Positions 8,708 to 17,123 of a DNA stretch of 58,341 nt are shown here, one piece after another; the first letter of the stretch is position 1; each line of letters opens with the position of its first letter. The stretch comes from Bacteroidetes bacterium UBA6661 (GTDB lineage: Bacteria; Bacteroidota; Bacteroidia; AKYH767-A; OLB10): contig DKKR01000101.1 of the NCBI GenBank assembly GCA_002455375.1, positions 54,227 through 112,567 on the forward strand, given 5' to 3'. Under the pieces are notes generated by a model, which saw only the letters and a program-made list of their open reading frames with translations, did no database searches and was not told where the DNA came from. A program made the translations under genes and the position numbers.

Positions 8708-9433
8708 GTGAATAAAAATTCATGCTTTCATTTAAGCAGGCAGATTATCTTGTTTTGCCTGCTTTCTTTTTTATTGTCTTCATGCCGTGGTTTGTTTTTA
8801 TCAAAGGAGAAGGCCTATAGTAAGGCAATTGCAACGAAACCATTTGATGCTATTATAGTGCCGGGATTTCCTTATTTTGAAGGTCAGCCCTGGCCACAGG
8901 TAGTGCAAATGAGAATGATTTGGGCGAAATTTCTTTATCAGAACGGCTACACTAAAAATATTATTTTTTCTGGCAATGCTGTTTACTCCCCATTTGTCGA
9001 AGGAAAGACAATGAAAGCTTTTGCCATAGCCATGGGGATTCCGGAAGAACATATTTATGTTGAAGATAAAGCAGAACACAGTGTTGAAAATGTTTATTAT
9101 TCATATCGTTTGGCAAAAAAGTTAGGATTTAAAAAAATTGCCTTAGCAACTGACCCTGTTCAAACCCGCTCAATGGTAAGTTTTATTCACCGCTTTAGTC
9201 TGCCTATCTCATATCTGCCAATAATGTACAAAACACTACGTTTGTTACCACATAATGAGCCTGATATAGAAGGTAAATTGCAGAGAGTAGAAAATTTTAT
9301 TTCTTTGCCTGAGAAAGAAACTTTTAAACAACGTTTTGCAGGCACTTTAGGTAAAAATATAAAGTGGCATATCGAAGATTTAAAGAAGAAAAGATTGCGT
9401 AAAAAATATTCACATAATATAGTTCAGGAATAG
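8708..9433 (+). CDS. YdcF/SanA-like DUF218 lipoprotein
   Basis: This 241-residue protein belongs to the DUF218 (YdcF/SanA/ElyC) family, whose members are linked to the cell envelope. The signature is 'DAIIVPGFPYF', then 'IIFSGNAVYSP', 'EAKTMKAFAI'-like helix, 'IYVEDKAEHSVENVYYS' and 'IALATDPVQTRSM'. The N-terminus 'CLLSFLLSSC' is a lipoprotein signal with the acylated cysteine at residue 26. The frame requires a GTG start at 8708; the first ATG in frame lies well inside the conserved core. Four base pairs separate it from each neighbour, consistent with an operon. The biochemical role in this family is still uncertain. Confidence 0.78.
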   Translation: MNKNSCFHLSRQIILFCLLSFLLSSCRGLFLSKEKAYSKAIATKPFDAIIVPGFPYFEGQPWPQVVQMRMIWAKFLYQNGYTKNIIFSGNAVYSPFVEGKTMKAFAIAMGIPEEHIYVEDKAEHSVENVYYSYRLAKKLGFKKIALATDPVQTRSMVSFIHRFSLPISYLPIMYKTLRLLPHNEPDIEGKLQRVENFISLPEKETFKQRFAGTLGKNIKWHIEDLKKKRLRKKYSHNIVQE

Positions 9434-9437
9434 AAAG

Positions 9438-10526
9438 ATGAGTTCAGCAGAAAATACGATGACAGAAAAACGCGAATTATCAGCATTTGAAGCAAAAAAC
9501 GAAGCACAGAAATTAGCGTTTGCACCGGTAGTTTTTCAGGTAGTAGTAGCTATGCAACGGTTAGAAATTCTTGACTTAATCTGCAAAAACAGAAAAGGTA
9601 TTTCGCTTGAAAGTATCAGCGATAAAACAGGAGTGAGTTTATATGGCGTAAAGGTTTTGTTGGAAATGGCAGCTAATGCCGATATTGTAAAATATTTAGA
9701 CGACCATACTGTAACCGTTACTATGCTTGGTTATTTCCTCAACTCTGATGAAATGACTCGTGTTAATATAAACTTTACTCACGATGTGTGTTATGATGGA
9801 TTCAAATTTCTAACAGAGTCTATTCAGAATGGTAAACCCGAAGGATTAAAAACACTCGGTAACTGGCCTACTATATATCCTGGTCTTTCAAGTCTTCCGG
9901 AACGCGTTAAAAAATCGTGGTTTGAGTTTGATCATTTTTATAGTGATGAAGCGTTTAGAGATGCACTTAATATAGTTTTTCAAGAAAAGCCCTCAACTAT
10001 TTTTGATATTGGTGGCAACACCGGCAAATGGGCGTTTGCCTCTTGTGAATACAATCCTGATGTTAAGGTAAAAATTCTTGATTTGCCACAACAAATTGCT
10101 GTTGCAAAAGCCAATGCTGAAAAAAGAAATCTTACTGACCGCATTTCGTACTTTGAGATTAATCTACTCGATAAAAGTCAAAAAATTCCTAAAGGTGCCG
10201 ATGTGGTTTGGATGAGTCAGTTTCTTGATTGTTTTGGTGAAGATGAAATTGTAGCTATTCTTGAGAATGTGAGACAAGCTGCTGCTCCACACACCACAGT
10301 TTTTATTCTCGAACCATTTATAGACAACCAAAAGTTTGATGCAGCTGCCTATTGCCTTACGGCTACTTCGCTTTATTTTACTGCACTTGCAAACGGCAAT
10401 AGTAAAATGTACAGTGTAAAAGCAATGACCGGATTGGTTGAAAGAGCAGGGCTAGAAGTTGTTGAAACATTTCCATTGATAGGTGAAAGTTTTCATACTA
10501 TACTCAAGTGTAAAGTAAAAGCTTAA
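9438..10526 (+). CDS. SAM-dependent O-methyltransferase-like protein
   Basis: This 362-residue protein has the layout of small-molecule O-methyltransferases (PF00891 type). A winged-helix dimerisation region occupies about 20-105 ('LEILDLICKNRKGISLESISDKTGVS'), and the SAM-binding Rossmann domain begins with motif I 'IFDIGGNTGKWA' (188-199), followed by 'ILDLPQQI', 'GADVVWMSQFLDCF' and 'VFILEPFID'. It is the last gene of the run that begins with the C45-type enzyme and ends at a strong terminator. Methylation of a hydroxyl on a secondary metabolite or pigment is the likely chemistry. I recall similar methyltransferases and C45 proteins in flexirubin-type pigment clusters, but no polyene or resorcinol synthase gene is present here. 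Confidence 0.75.
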   Translation: MSSAENTMTEKRELSAFEAKNEAQKLAFAPVVFQVVVAMQRLEILDLICKNRKGISLESISDKTGVSLYGVKVLLEMAANADIVKYLDDHTVTVTMLGYFLNSDEMTRVNINFTHDVCYDGFKFLTESIQNGKPEGLKTLGNWPTIYPGLSSLPERVKKSWFEFDHFYSDEAFRDALNIVFQEKPSTIFDIGGNTGKWAFASCEYNPDVKVKILDLPQQIAVAKANAEKRNLTDRISYFEINLLDKSQKIPKGADVVWMSQFLDCFGEDEIVAILENVRQAAAPHTTVFILEPFIDNQKFDAAAYCLTATSLYFTALANGNSKMYSVKAMTGLVERAGLEVVETFPLIGESFHTILKCKVKA

Positions 10527-10569
10527 AAGTACGGGAGTGCTGCATTCGCAGCACTCCCGTACTTTTTTT
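10525..10569 (+). terminator. Strong terminator between convergent genes
   Basis: A perfect 19-bp inverted repeat (10525-10543 and 10548-10566) with an ATTC loop ends in a T-run at 10563-10569. On the opposite strand it is followed by A/T-rich sequence too (TTTTA from 10524-10528), so it probably serves both the methyltransferase and the convergent gene that ends at 10568. Confidence 0.95.
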
Positions 10570-11869
10570 ATTTATTCAACGACACTAATTTTTCAATATC
10601 ATTATTTACAGAAAGTATAAGCAAAGATGTTGCTGTACAAAAAACAGGACTGGTAATGCAGTGATGTCCATTCCAACTGCCATCATTGTTCTGAATATTT
10701 AAAAGCCGTCCACTCACATTGTCATACCATTTATGCCATTCTTTATCCTTGCTGATAATTAAACCTTCACCGGTTTGCAGGTAGGATAGAAACTCTTCAC
10801 CACCATTGCTGCCAAATCCATTCATCACATCATTACGCTGTGCCTGCCTGCTAGCAGCCTGATTAATTTCATAAGCAGCTGCATATTTATAAGCATCAGC
10901 TTCATTCATACCGGCAGCCTGCAGGCTTTCACTCGTTACAGTTGAGGTAGGAGATAATTTTCCTTCTTTTTTAGCCTTTGCTATTTTATCTTTTGCAATA
11001 CTAGCCTCACGTGCTGTGCTGCGTGCTGTGCCCGATATACTGTAAAGCATAACTCCGGCACCATCACCTGTTGCAACAGAATTTGTCTTTGCATCATAGT
11101 TTCCTTTCTGATAGTTTTTATAACGTTCAAGCTTTTCATCGTCAACAGAGGCACCTGCTGCTTTTGCACTTTCTAATGCATTGGTTGCAAATGAAGATTG
11201 TAGAACTCCTGCCCATCCTGCACCTTTTATACTTCCGTTTTCACTCTGTGCATGCTGTATTTTAACAACGCATTTATCAAGACTTTTACTCACTCTTGTT
11301 TTTAATGTCTGATTGTTAGTGATGTAATCCATTAAATTAGTAAGATACTGTGTGGCAAGAACTACATCAATATTTTGACCAAGTTTGACTTGTGGTTGTG
11401 TTGCTGTTTGGTTAGTGATATTTAATGTTTGTGCATCGGCTGCTTCAATTTGTTTGAGTAAATATTCTGTTGCTAAAGAAAGATTGGCCGAATATTTTCC
11501 TGTCGTTGGCGTGTTGCCTGTCCGCAACAATGCCATGGCAACCATAGCGGTTGTTGCAGGGTCTGAACTAACTGCATGTGGGTCAAATACCGATTGCCTG
11601 GCATGTGAGCCTGCTCCCCATCCACCATCTTTTAATTGTGCTTTGCTGATCCACTCCAATGCCGATGTCATAGATTCTTTAACCTTTACCGGAGTTGAAT
11701 AAATAAAGTTTGAGTCTATTCCTTCAGCTTCAAAAACAGAACGGAAAACACATCCTTTTTCTCCTTTAGTTTTTACTTTGTAACGGTCACTGCCTTTTTT
11801 CATTGATGTAAGTAATGCTACTGTTCCGATAGCGAGTAGTAACACGCCCATAATTTTTATACTTTTCAT
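10568..11869 (-). CDS. Secreted prenyltransferase/squalene-cyclase-like toroid repeat protein
   Basis: This 433-residue protein has an N-terminal hydrophobic segment (about 5-22), a signal peptide or anchor. Its body shows helical repeats of the alpha/alpha-toroid kind: 'ALEWISKAQLKDGGWGAG' near 70-90, 'ATTAMVAMALLRTG', 'GSIKGAGWAGVLQSSFATNAL' and 'LLNIQNNDGSWNG...TATSLLIL' near the end. These are QW-like motifs of prenyltransferase/squalene oxidase repeats. The catalytic DxDD of squalene-hopene cyclases is not evident, and export argues against terpene cyclisation. It could be a binding or structural protein using the same fold. A middle part (about 270-330) is Ala/Lys-rich and probably helical. 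It is convergent with the methyltransferase and shares its terminator. Confidence 0.65.
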   Translation of the reverse strand: MKSIKIMGVLLLAIGTVALLTSMKKGSDRYKVKTKGEKGCVFRSVFEAEGIDSNFIYSTPVKVKESMTSALEWISKAQLKDGGWGAGSHARQSVFDPHAVSSDPATTAMVAMALLRTGNTPTTGKYSANLSLATEYLLKQIEAADAQTLNITNQTATQPQVKLGQNIDVVLATQYLTNLMDYITNNQTLKTRVSKSLDKCVVKIQHAQSENGSIKGAGWAGVLQSSFATNALESAKAAGASVDDEKLERYKNYQKGNYDAKTNSVATGDGAGVMLYSISGTARSTAREASIAKDKIAKAKKEGKLSPTSTVTSESLQAAGMNEADAYKYAAAYEINQAASRQAQRNDVMNGFGSNGGEEFLSYLQTGEGLIISKDKEWHKWYDNVSGRLLNIQNNDGSWNGHHCITSPVFCTATSLLILSVNNDIEKLVSLNK

Positions 11870-11966
11870 TTCCTTAAATTTTTATTGATTTCACTAAGGA
11901 TGTAAAAGCCCACATTATTTCACACATTTATTTGATAAAGGCAAATGTTATTTTCACATTTGCAGT

Positions 11967-12476
11967 ATGAAACATGTCAATTTATTTTCTGTTCCTGTTG
12001 CAATACTGTTTTTATCAGCTATCTTTTCATGCAACACTTCAAAAAAAGTTTCTGAAAATAATTCAGCAGATAGTTTGCTTATAAGCCTGAGTCGTTATCC
12101 TTGTTTTGGCCGATGCCCTTATTATGATGCAACATTATATAAGAGCGGTTATGCAGTCATCAACAGAAAGGGATTTATGGATAGTCTTGGAATTTATGCT
12201 ACACAGATTGAAAAACAGGAGTTAAATAGTATTATTGAGGAAGCAAAGCAGGCTGGACTGATTGCTATGCCCGATAGTTTTTATAATCCCGGAATTGCTG
12301 ATTATCCTGCTACTATCGTCACCGTAAATTTGAATGGTAAAGCAAAACGTATTTTTGATGGTGTACCCGAATCACCTACTTCTCTAAAAGATTTTGAAGA
12401 GAAGGTTCATCAGCTTTTTACAGCATCAGGTCGTCAATGGAAACTGATGCAAAAACCCGCACAACAGCAGGATTAG
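11967..12476 (+). CDS. Small lipoprotein, DUF6438-like
   Basis: This 169-residue protein has a lipoprotein signal with 'AIFSC' (Cys22 lipidated). The mature part begins 'ISLSRYPCFGRCPYYDATLYKSGYAVI', a Cys-x3-Cys-Pro pattern followed by a beta-hairpin. I associate this with a family of unknown function common in Bacteroidota (DUF6438). The two cysteines could form a disulfide in the periplasm. It is divergent from the toroid gene across 97 bp. CACATTTG, one base off the TAnnTTTG box, lies only 4 bp before the ATG, which would make the transcript nearly leaderless. No function is known. Confidence 0.7.
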   Translation: MKHVNLFSVPVAILFLSAIFSCNTSKKVSENNSADSLLISLSRYPCFGRCPYYDATLYKSGYAVINRKGFMDSLGIYATQIEKQELNSIIEEAKQAGLIAMPDSFYNPGIADYPATIVTVNLNGKAKRIFDGVPESPTSLKDFEEKVHQLFTASGRQWKLMQKPAQQQD

Positions 12477-12609
12477 AAAGCATTTATGCCATTATGTCGC
12501 CAAATATTTTTTGGCATTTCAGTTGACATCAGTTTGCTGATGAGGGTTCTAAATTCATGCACCAATCATATAAAGCATTGTTTTTAGGCTACCATCCTTT
12601 GCAAATCGC

Positions 12610-12640
12610 TTTGAATTGCAGCCACTTTACGTTACTTTTG
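12610..12640 (+). promoter_or_regulatory. Bacteroidota-type promoter of secA
   Basis: TTTG at 12610-12613 and TACTTTTG at 12633-12640 are separated by exactly 19 nt and match the TTTG-N19-TAnnTTTG consensus of the primary sigma factor in this phylum. The secA ATG follows 36 nt later. Confidence 0.75.
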
Positions 12641-12676
12641 TCACCTTTTATTTTTAGCTCATTATAATCAGCAACA

Positions 12677-15600
12677 ATGATTGATTTTATTAATAAAACT
12701 ATTTCCAAAATTTTTGGCAGTAAGGCCGAAAGCGATTACAAAGCACTGTCACCCGTAATTGATGCAGTAAATGCAGTAGCCGAAAATATTGCAACACTCA
12801 GCAATGATGAATTACGCAATAAAACCAATGAATTTCGTACACGCATACAGGACTATCTTTCTGAGATTGATGCAGAACTTACGCAGCTAAACGAAGAAGC
12901 TGAAGCCGATTCTGAAATGGATGCCAACCGAAAGGAAGAAATTTATAACCGAATAGATGCTTTAAAAAAAGAAAGAAATAAGAAGACAGAAGAGGTGCTT
13001 AATGAAATTCAGCCTGAAGCATTTGCCCTTGTCCGCGAAGTTGCCAAACGTTTTACAGAGAATGCAGAGTTGGCAGTAGAAGCTAACGATAATGATAAAA
13101 ATCTGGTAACCAAACGCGATGGTATAAGAATAGAAAATGGTAAGGCAATTTACAGCAATACCTGGACAGCTGCCGGAAGTAAGGTTCTCTGGAACATGAT
13201 TCATTATGATGTGCAGCTTATAGGTGGTTCTGTTTTACATCAGGGGAAAATTGCAGAGATGGCAACCGGTGAGGGAAAAACCCTTGTTGCAACATTGCCA
13301 ATTTATCTAAACGCATTGGCAGGTGCAGGGGTGCACGTTGTTACTGTTAACGATTACCTTGCTAAACGTGATGCGGAGTGGAATGGCCCTTTATTCGAAT
13401 TTTTAGGTCTTACAGTAGATTGTATAGACAAACATCAACCCAACACAGAAGAAAGACGTAAGGCTTATTTAGCTGATATCACCTACGGAACAAACAATGA
13501 ATTTGGTTTCGATTATCTGCGTGATAACATGACCCGTCATGCACATGAAATGGTGCAACGACCACATCACTTTGCCATTGTGGATGAGGTGGACAGTGTT
13601 TTAGTTGATGATGCAAGAACCCCATTGATAATTTCAGGTCCTACACCTAAAGGTGACTCTCAGGAATATTTTGCATTGAAGCCTAAGGTTGAAATACTGT
13701 TTAATGCACAACGTAATTATATCAACACTGTGATTGCCGATGCTAAAAAGAAATTGGGTGAAAACAAACCCGATGAGGCAGGCATGCCGTTGATAAGAGC
13801 TTACAGAGGTCTGCCAAAAAACAGAGCGTTGGTTAAGTTTTTAAGTGAGCAAGGCGTAAGAGCATTGTTGCAGAAAACAGAAAATCACTACATGCAGGAT
13901 CAGTCGAAGGAAATGCATAAAGTAGATGCAGAATTGTTTTTTGTGATTGACGAAAAAAATAATACCGTTGAACTGACAGAGAAAGGTATTGAACTGATTA
14001 CTGCCAACAACGAAGATCCACACTTTTTTGTGATGCCTGATGTTGGAGCTTCCATTGCTGAAATAGAAAAATCTAATGGAACAAACGAAGAAAAGTTAGA
14101 ACGCAAAGAAGCATTGATGCGCGACTTTTCTGTTAAATCAGAGCGTATTCACACCATCAATCAATTGCTTAAAGCTTATACACTTTTCGAAAAAGATGAT
14201 GAGTATATTATTGCAGATGGAAAAGTAAAAATTGTTGATGAGCAAACAGGCCGTGTACTTGAAGGACGAAGATATTCCGATGGTTTGCATCAGGCTATTG
14301 AAGCTAAAGAAGGTGTAAAGATTGAAGCAGCCACACAAACCTATGCCACAGTGACATTACAGAATTATTTCCGTATGTACCACAAGCTGGCAGGTATGAC
14401 AGGAACTGCAGAAACAGAAGCAGGCGAATTTTGGCAGATATATAAGTTGGATGTAGTAGTAATTCCAACCAATAAAAAAATTATTCGTGACGACAGAGAA
14501 GACTTGGTTTATAAAACCAAACGCGAAAAGTATAATGCCGTTATTGAAGAAATTGCTAAACTTACAGCTGCAGGCCGGCCGGTTCTTGTAGGTACAACAT
14601 CAGTTGAAATTTCTGAATTGCTTAGCCGTATGCTCAAGCAAAGAAATATAAAGCACAACGTTTTAAATGCTAAGTTGCATAAAAAAGAAGCAGACATTGT
14701 TGCAGAAGCAGGTCAGGCAGGGACGGTAACTATTGCTACCAACATGGCAGGTCGCGGTACAGATATTAAATTGGGTCAGGGAGTAAAGGAAGCCGGTGGT
14801 CTTGCAATTATCGGTACAGAGCGACATGACTCAAGACGTGTTGACAGACAGTTGCGCGGACGTTCCGGTCGTCAGGGTGACCCCGGTTCTTCTCAGTTTT
14901 TTGTTTCGTTAGAAGATGATTTAATGCGCTTGTTTGGCAGTGAAAGAATAGCCAAACTCATGGATAGAATGGGCATTGAAGAAGGTGAGGTTATTCAACA
15001 TAGCATGATCACTAAATCTATTGAGCGTGCACAGAAGAAAGTTGAAGAGAATAACTTCGGAATACGTAAGCGTTTGCTTGAGTACGATGATGTGATGAAT
15101 GCACAGCGCGAAGTTATCTATAAGAAAAGACGTCATGCATTATTTGGTGAAAGGCTTGCACTCGACATTATGAATATGCAGTACGATGTTTGCGAAAGTA
15201 TTGTGAGCAGCTACAATCAGGAGCGTGATTTTGATGCATTGCAGTTAGACCTTATTCGTTACCTTTCAATAGAAGCACCAATTGATGCAAAGGCTTTTTT
15301 ACAAATTAAGCTTGAAGATTTAACACAAATGGTTTTTGAAAAAGCAAACAGTCATTACCGGCAGAAGTCAAATCTTATTGCAGAAAAGGCATTCCCTGTT
15401 ATTGAAAATATTTTCACCAATCAGGGTCAGACAATTGTTGATGTTGTTGTGCCGTTTAGTGATGGCACCAAGGCAATGAATGTAATTGCAGGACTGAAAA
15501 AGGCGTATGATTCAAATTGCAAAGAGTTGATTTCTGCTCTCGAAAAATCATCGGTGCTCAATTTTATTGACGAAGCATGGACAGAGCATTTGCGCGAAAT

Positions 15601-15988
15601 GGACGACTTGCGTCAGAGCGTACAAAATGCAGTGTACGAACAAAAGGACCCATTGTTGATTTATAAGTTTGAATCGTTTGAACTTTTCAAGCAGATGATT
15701 GACAGGGTGAATAAAGAAATTGTTTCGTTTTTGATTAAAAGCTATATCCCTGTACAAAATCAGGAAAACGTACGCGAGGCTAAAGTACAACAGCAACGTA
15801 CAGATATGAGCAAAATGCAAACCAGCCACAGCGAATCAGATTCTGGAGGACAAGGCCGCCCACAGGGACCACCGCCACCGCCAAAACAGCAACCTGCAAA
15901 AGCAGAAATAAAGGTCGGACGTAATGACCCTTGCCCTTGTGGTAGTGGAAAGAAATTTAAGAACTGTCATGGTGCAGGTGTGGATTAA
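12677..15988 (+). CDS. secA: Preprotein translocase ATPase SecA
   Basis: SecA is the motor that pushes unfolded proteins through SecYEG. This 1103-residue copy is longer than the E. coli protein (901), as is usual in Bacteroidota. Visible are the Walker A region 'MATGEGKTLVATLP', 'TVNDYLAKRDAEW', the DEAD-like 'VDEVDSVLVDDARTPLIISG', the preprotein-binding domain, and the second helicase half with 'TNMAGRGTDIKLG' and 'RQLRGRSGRQGDPG'. A helical scaffold follows, then a Pro/Gln linker and the C-terminal zinc motif 'CPCGSGKKFKNCHG'. An insertion of roughly 100 residues (about 340-460) after 'LIISG' accounts for much of the extra length. It is preceded by a good promoter and followed by pheS on the same strand. 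Confidence 0.98.
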   Translation: MIDFINKTISKIFGSKAESDYKALSPVIDAVNAVAENIATLSNDELRNKTNEFRTRIQDYLSEIDAELTQLNEEAEADSEMDANRKEEIYNRIDALKKERNKKTEEVLNEIQPEAFALVREVAKRFTENAELAVEANDNDKNLVTKRDGIRIENGKAIYSNTWTAAGSKVLWNMIHYDVQLIGGSVLHQGKIAEMATGEGKTLVATLPIYLNALAGAGVHVVTVNDYLAKRDAEWNGPLFEFLGLTVDCIDKHQPNTEERRKAYLADITYGTNNEFGFDYLRDNMTRHAHEMVQRPHHFAIVDEVDSVLVDDARTPLIISGPTPKGDSQEYFALKPKVEILFNAQRNYINTVIADAKKKLGENKPDEAGMPLIRAYRGLPKNRALVKFLSEQGVRALLQKTENHYMQDQSKEMHKVDAELFFVIDEKNNTVELTEKGIELITANNEDPHFFVMPDVGASIAEIEKSNGTNEEKLERKEALMRDFSVKSERIHTINQLLKAYTLFEKDDEYIIADGKVKIVDEQTGRVLEGRRYSDGLHQAIEAKEGVKIEAATQTYATVTLQNYFRMYHKLAGMTGTAETEAGEFWQIYKLDVVVIPTNKKIIRDDREDLVYKTKREKYNAVIEEIAKLTAAGRPVLVGTTSVEISELLSRMLKQRNIKHNVLNAKLHKKEADIVAEAGQAGTVTIATNMAGRGTDIKLGQGVKEAGGLAIIGTERHDSRRVDRQLRGRSGRQGDPGSSQFFVSLEDDLMRLFGSERIAKLMDRMGIEEGEVIQHSMITKSIERAQKKVEENNFGIRKRLLEYDDVMNAQREVIYKKRRHALFGERLALDIMNMQYDVCESIVSSYNQERDFDALQLDLIRYLSIEAPIDAKAFLQIKLEDLTQMVFEKANSHYRQKSNLIAEKAFPVIENIFTNQGQTIVDVVVPFSDGTKAMNVIAGLKKAYDSNCKELISALEKSSVLNFIDEAWTEHLREMDDLRQSVQNAVYEQKDPLLIYKFESFELFKQMIDRVNKEIVSFLIKSYIPVQNQENVREAKVQQQRTDMSKMQTSHSESDSGGQGRPQGPPPPPKQQPAKAEIKVGRNDPCPCGSGKKFKNCHGAGVD

Positions 15989-16062
15989 CTGCTGCAGTAA
16001 GTAATTTTTTTTGACTATGAAATCAATTTAAAATTGCAGCCGGCAACAGCAGTTTTTATTGT

Positions 16063-16070
16063 TAATTTTG
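16063..16070 (+). promoter_or_regulatory. Bacteroidota -7 box upstream of pheS
   Basis: TAATTTTG matches TAnnTTTG and lies 19 nt before the pheS ATG, in the 101-bp gap after secA. A convincing -33 TTTG is not seen at the right spacing. Confidence 0.5.
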
Positions 16071-16089
16071 CATTTTCTTATTCTATCTT

Positions 16090-17112
16090 ATGTCGCAAGA
16101 ATTAATTGAGCAGCATATTCAGGAGGCAGAAACATTTTCTATTCAATCGCCTGCCGATCTTGAAAACTTCCGCCTTAAATATCTTTCCAAGAAAGGTGTG
16201 CTGGCAGATTTGTTTGCATTAATGAAAAACATTGAACCTGCCGAAAGAAAAAATTATGGCTTACAGGTTAATTTGTTAAAACAAAAGACAGAAGCCATCT
16301 TCGAAAGTTTTAAAGAAAAGTTTGAGAATGTAACTACTGAGGAGAAGAAGATAGACATTACCTTGCCCGGTGAGCCAATGAGTGAGGGAGCTTTACATCC
16401 GCTATCCATTATCAGAAACAGAATTATCGAAATTTTCAGTGCTGTTGGATTCACCGTTTCTGATGGTCCGGAGATAGAAGATGACTGGCATAATTTTACA
16501 GCACTTAATTTTCCTGAAGAGCATCCGGCACGCGACATGCAGGATACTTTTTTTATTCGTAAAAACCCTGACCTGGCATTACGCACACATACATCATCTG
16601 TGCAGGTGAGAATGATGGAAAAACACAAACCACCGTTGCGTACAATTTCGCCCGGAAGAGTTTACCGCAATGAAGCCATTTCAGCAAGGGCACATTGTTT
16701 TTTTCATCAGGTAGAAGGACTCTACATTGATAAAGATGTTTCTTTTGCCGACCTGAAACAAACATTACTCTATTTTGCCAAAGAGATGTTTGGCGCAGAC
16801 ACTGAAATACGTTTACGCCCTTCGTATTTTCCGTTTACAGAGCCATCGGCAGAGATGGATATTTCCTGTAATTTCTGTAAAGGCGAAGGCTGCAACATCT
16901 GTAAATACACAGGCTGGGTAGAAATTCTGGGTTGTGGCATGATTGATCCTGCCGTTCTCGACAACTGTAAAATAGATAGCAATGTTTACAGTGGCTTTGC
17001 CTTCGGTATGGGAATAGAAAGAATTACGATGTTGGTTTATAATATCAACGACCTGCGAATTTTTTCTGAAAACGATGTTCGTTTTTTAAAGCAGTTTAGT
17101 GGAATAGGGTAA
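16090..17112 (+). CDS. pheS: Phenylalanyl-tRNA synthetase alpha subunit
   Basis: This 340-residue class II synthetase subunit charges tRNA-Phe as an alpha2-beta2 enzyme with PheT. Class II motifs are visible: motif 2 near 'RTISPGRVYRNEAISARAHCFFHQVEG' and motif 3 in 'GFAFGMGIERITMLVYNINDLR'. The N-terminal coiled coil (about 1-90) that binds tRNA is complete. A short Cys-rich loop, C-x2-C-x4-C-x2-C ('CNFCKGEGCNIC'), precedes 'GWVEILGCGM' and could bind zinc; similar loops occur in PheS of other Bacteroidota. pheT is not in the window, so the two subunits are encoded apart. It is convergent with the large PKD gene, 11 bp away. Confidence 0.97.
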   Translation: MSQELIEQHIQEAETFSIQSPADLENFRLKYLSKKGVLADLFALMKNIEPAERKNYGLQVNLLKQKTEAIFESFKEKFENVTTEEKKIDITLPGEPMSEGALHPLSIIRNRIIEIFSAVGFTVSDGPEIEDDWHNFTALNFPEEHPARDMQDTFFIRKNPDLALRTHTSSVQVRMMEKHKPPLRTISPGRVYRNEAISARAHCFFHQVEGLYIDKDVSFADLKQTLLYFAKEMFGADTEIRLRPSYFPFTEPSAEMDISCNFCKGEGCNICKYTGWVEILGCGMIDPAVLDNCKIDSNVYSGFAFGMGIERITMLVYNINDLRIFSENDVRFLKQFSGIG

Positions 17113-17123
17113 GGAGAGTTGCT

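Noticed and set aside
11385..11702. Plus-strand ORF antisense to the toroid-repeat gene
   Set aside because: No start context or homology that I recognise; it lies fully within a well-supported minus-strand gene.
12499..12515. Hairpin GCCAAA/TTTGGC after the small lipoprotein gene
   Set aside because: Only 6 bp, AT-rich loop and no proper T-run after it; too weak to call a terminator.
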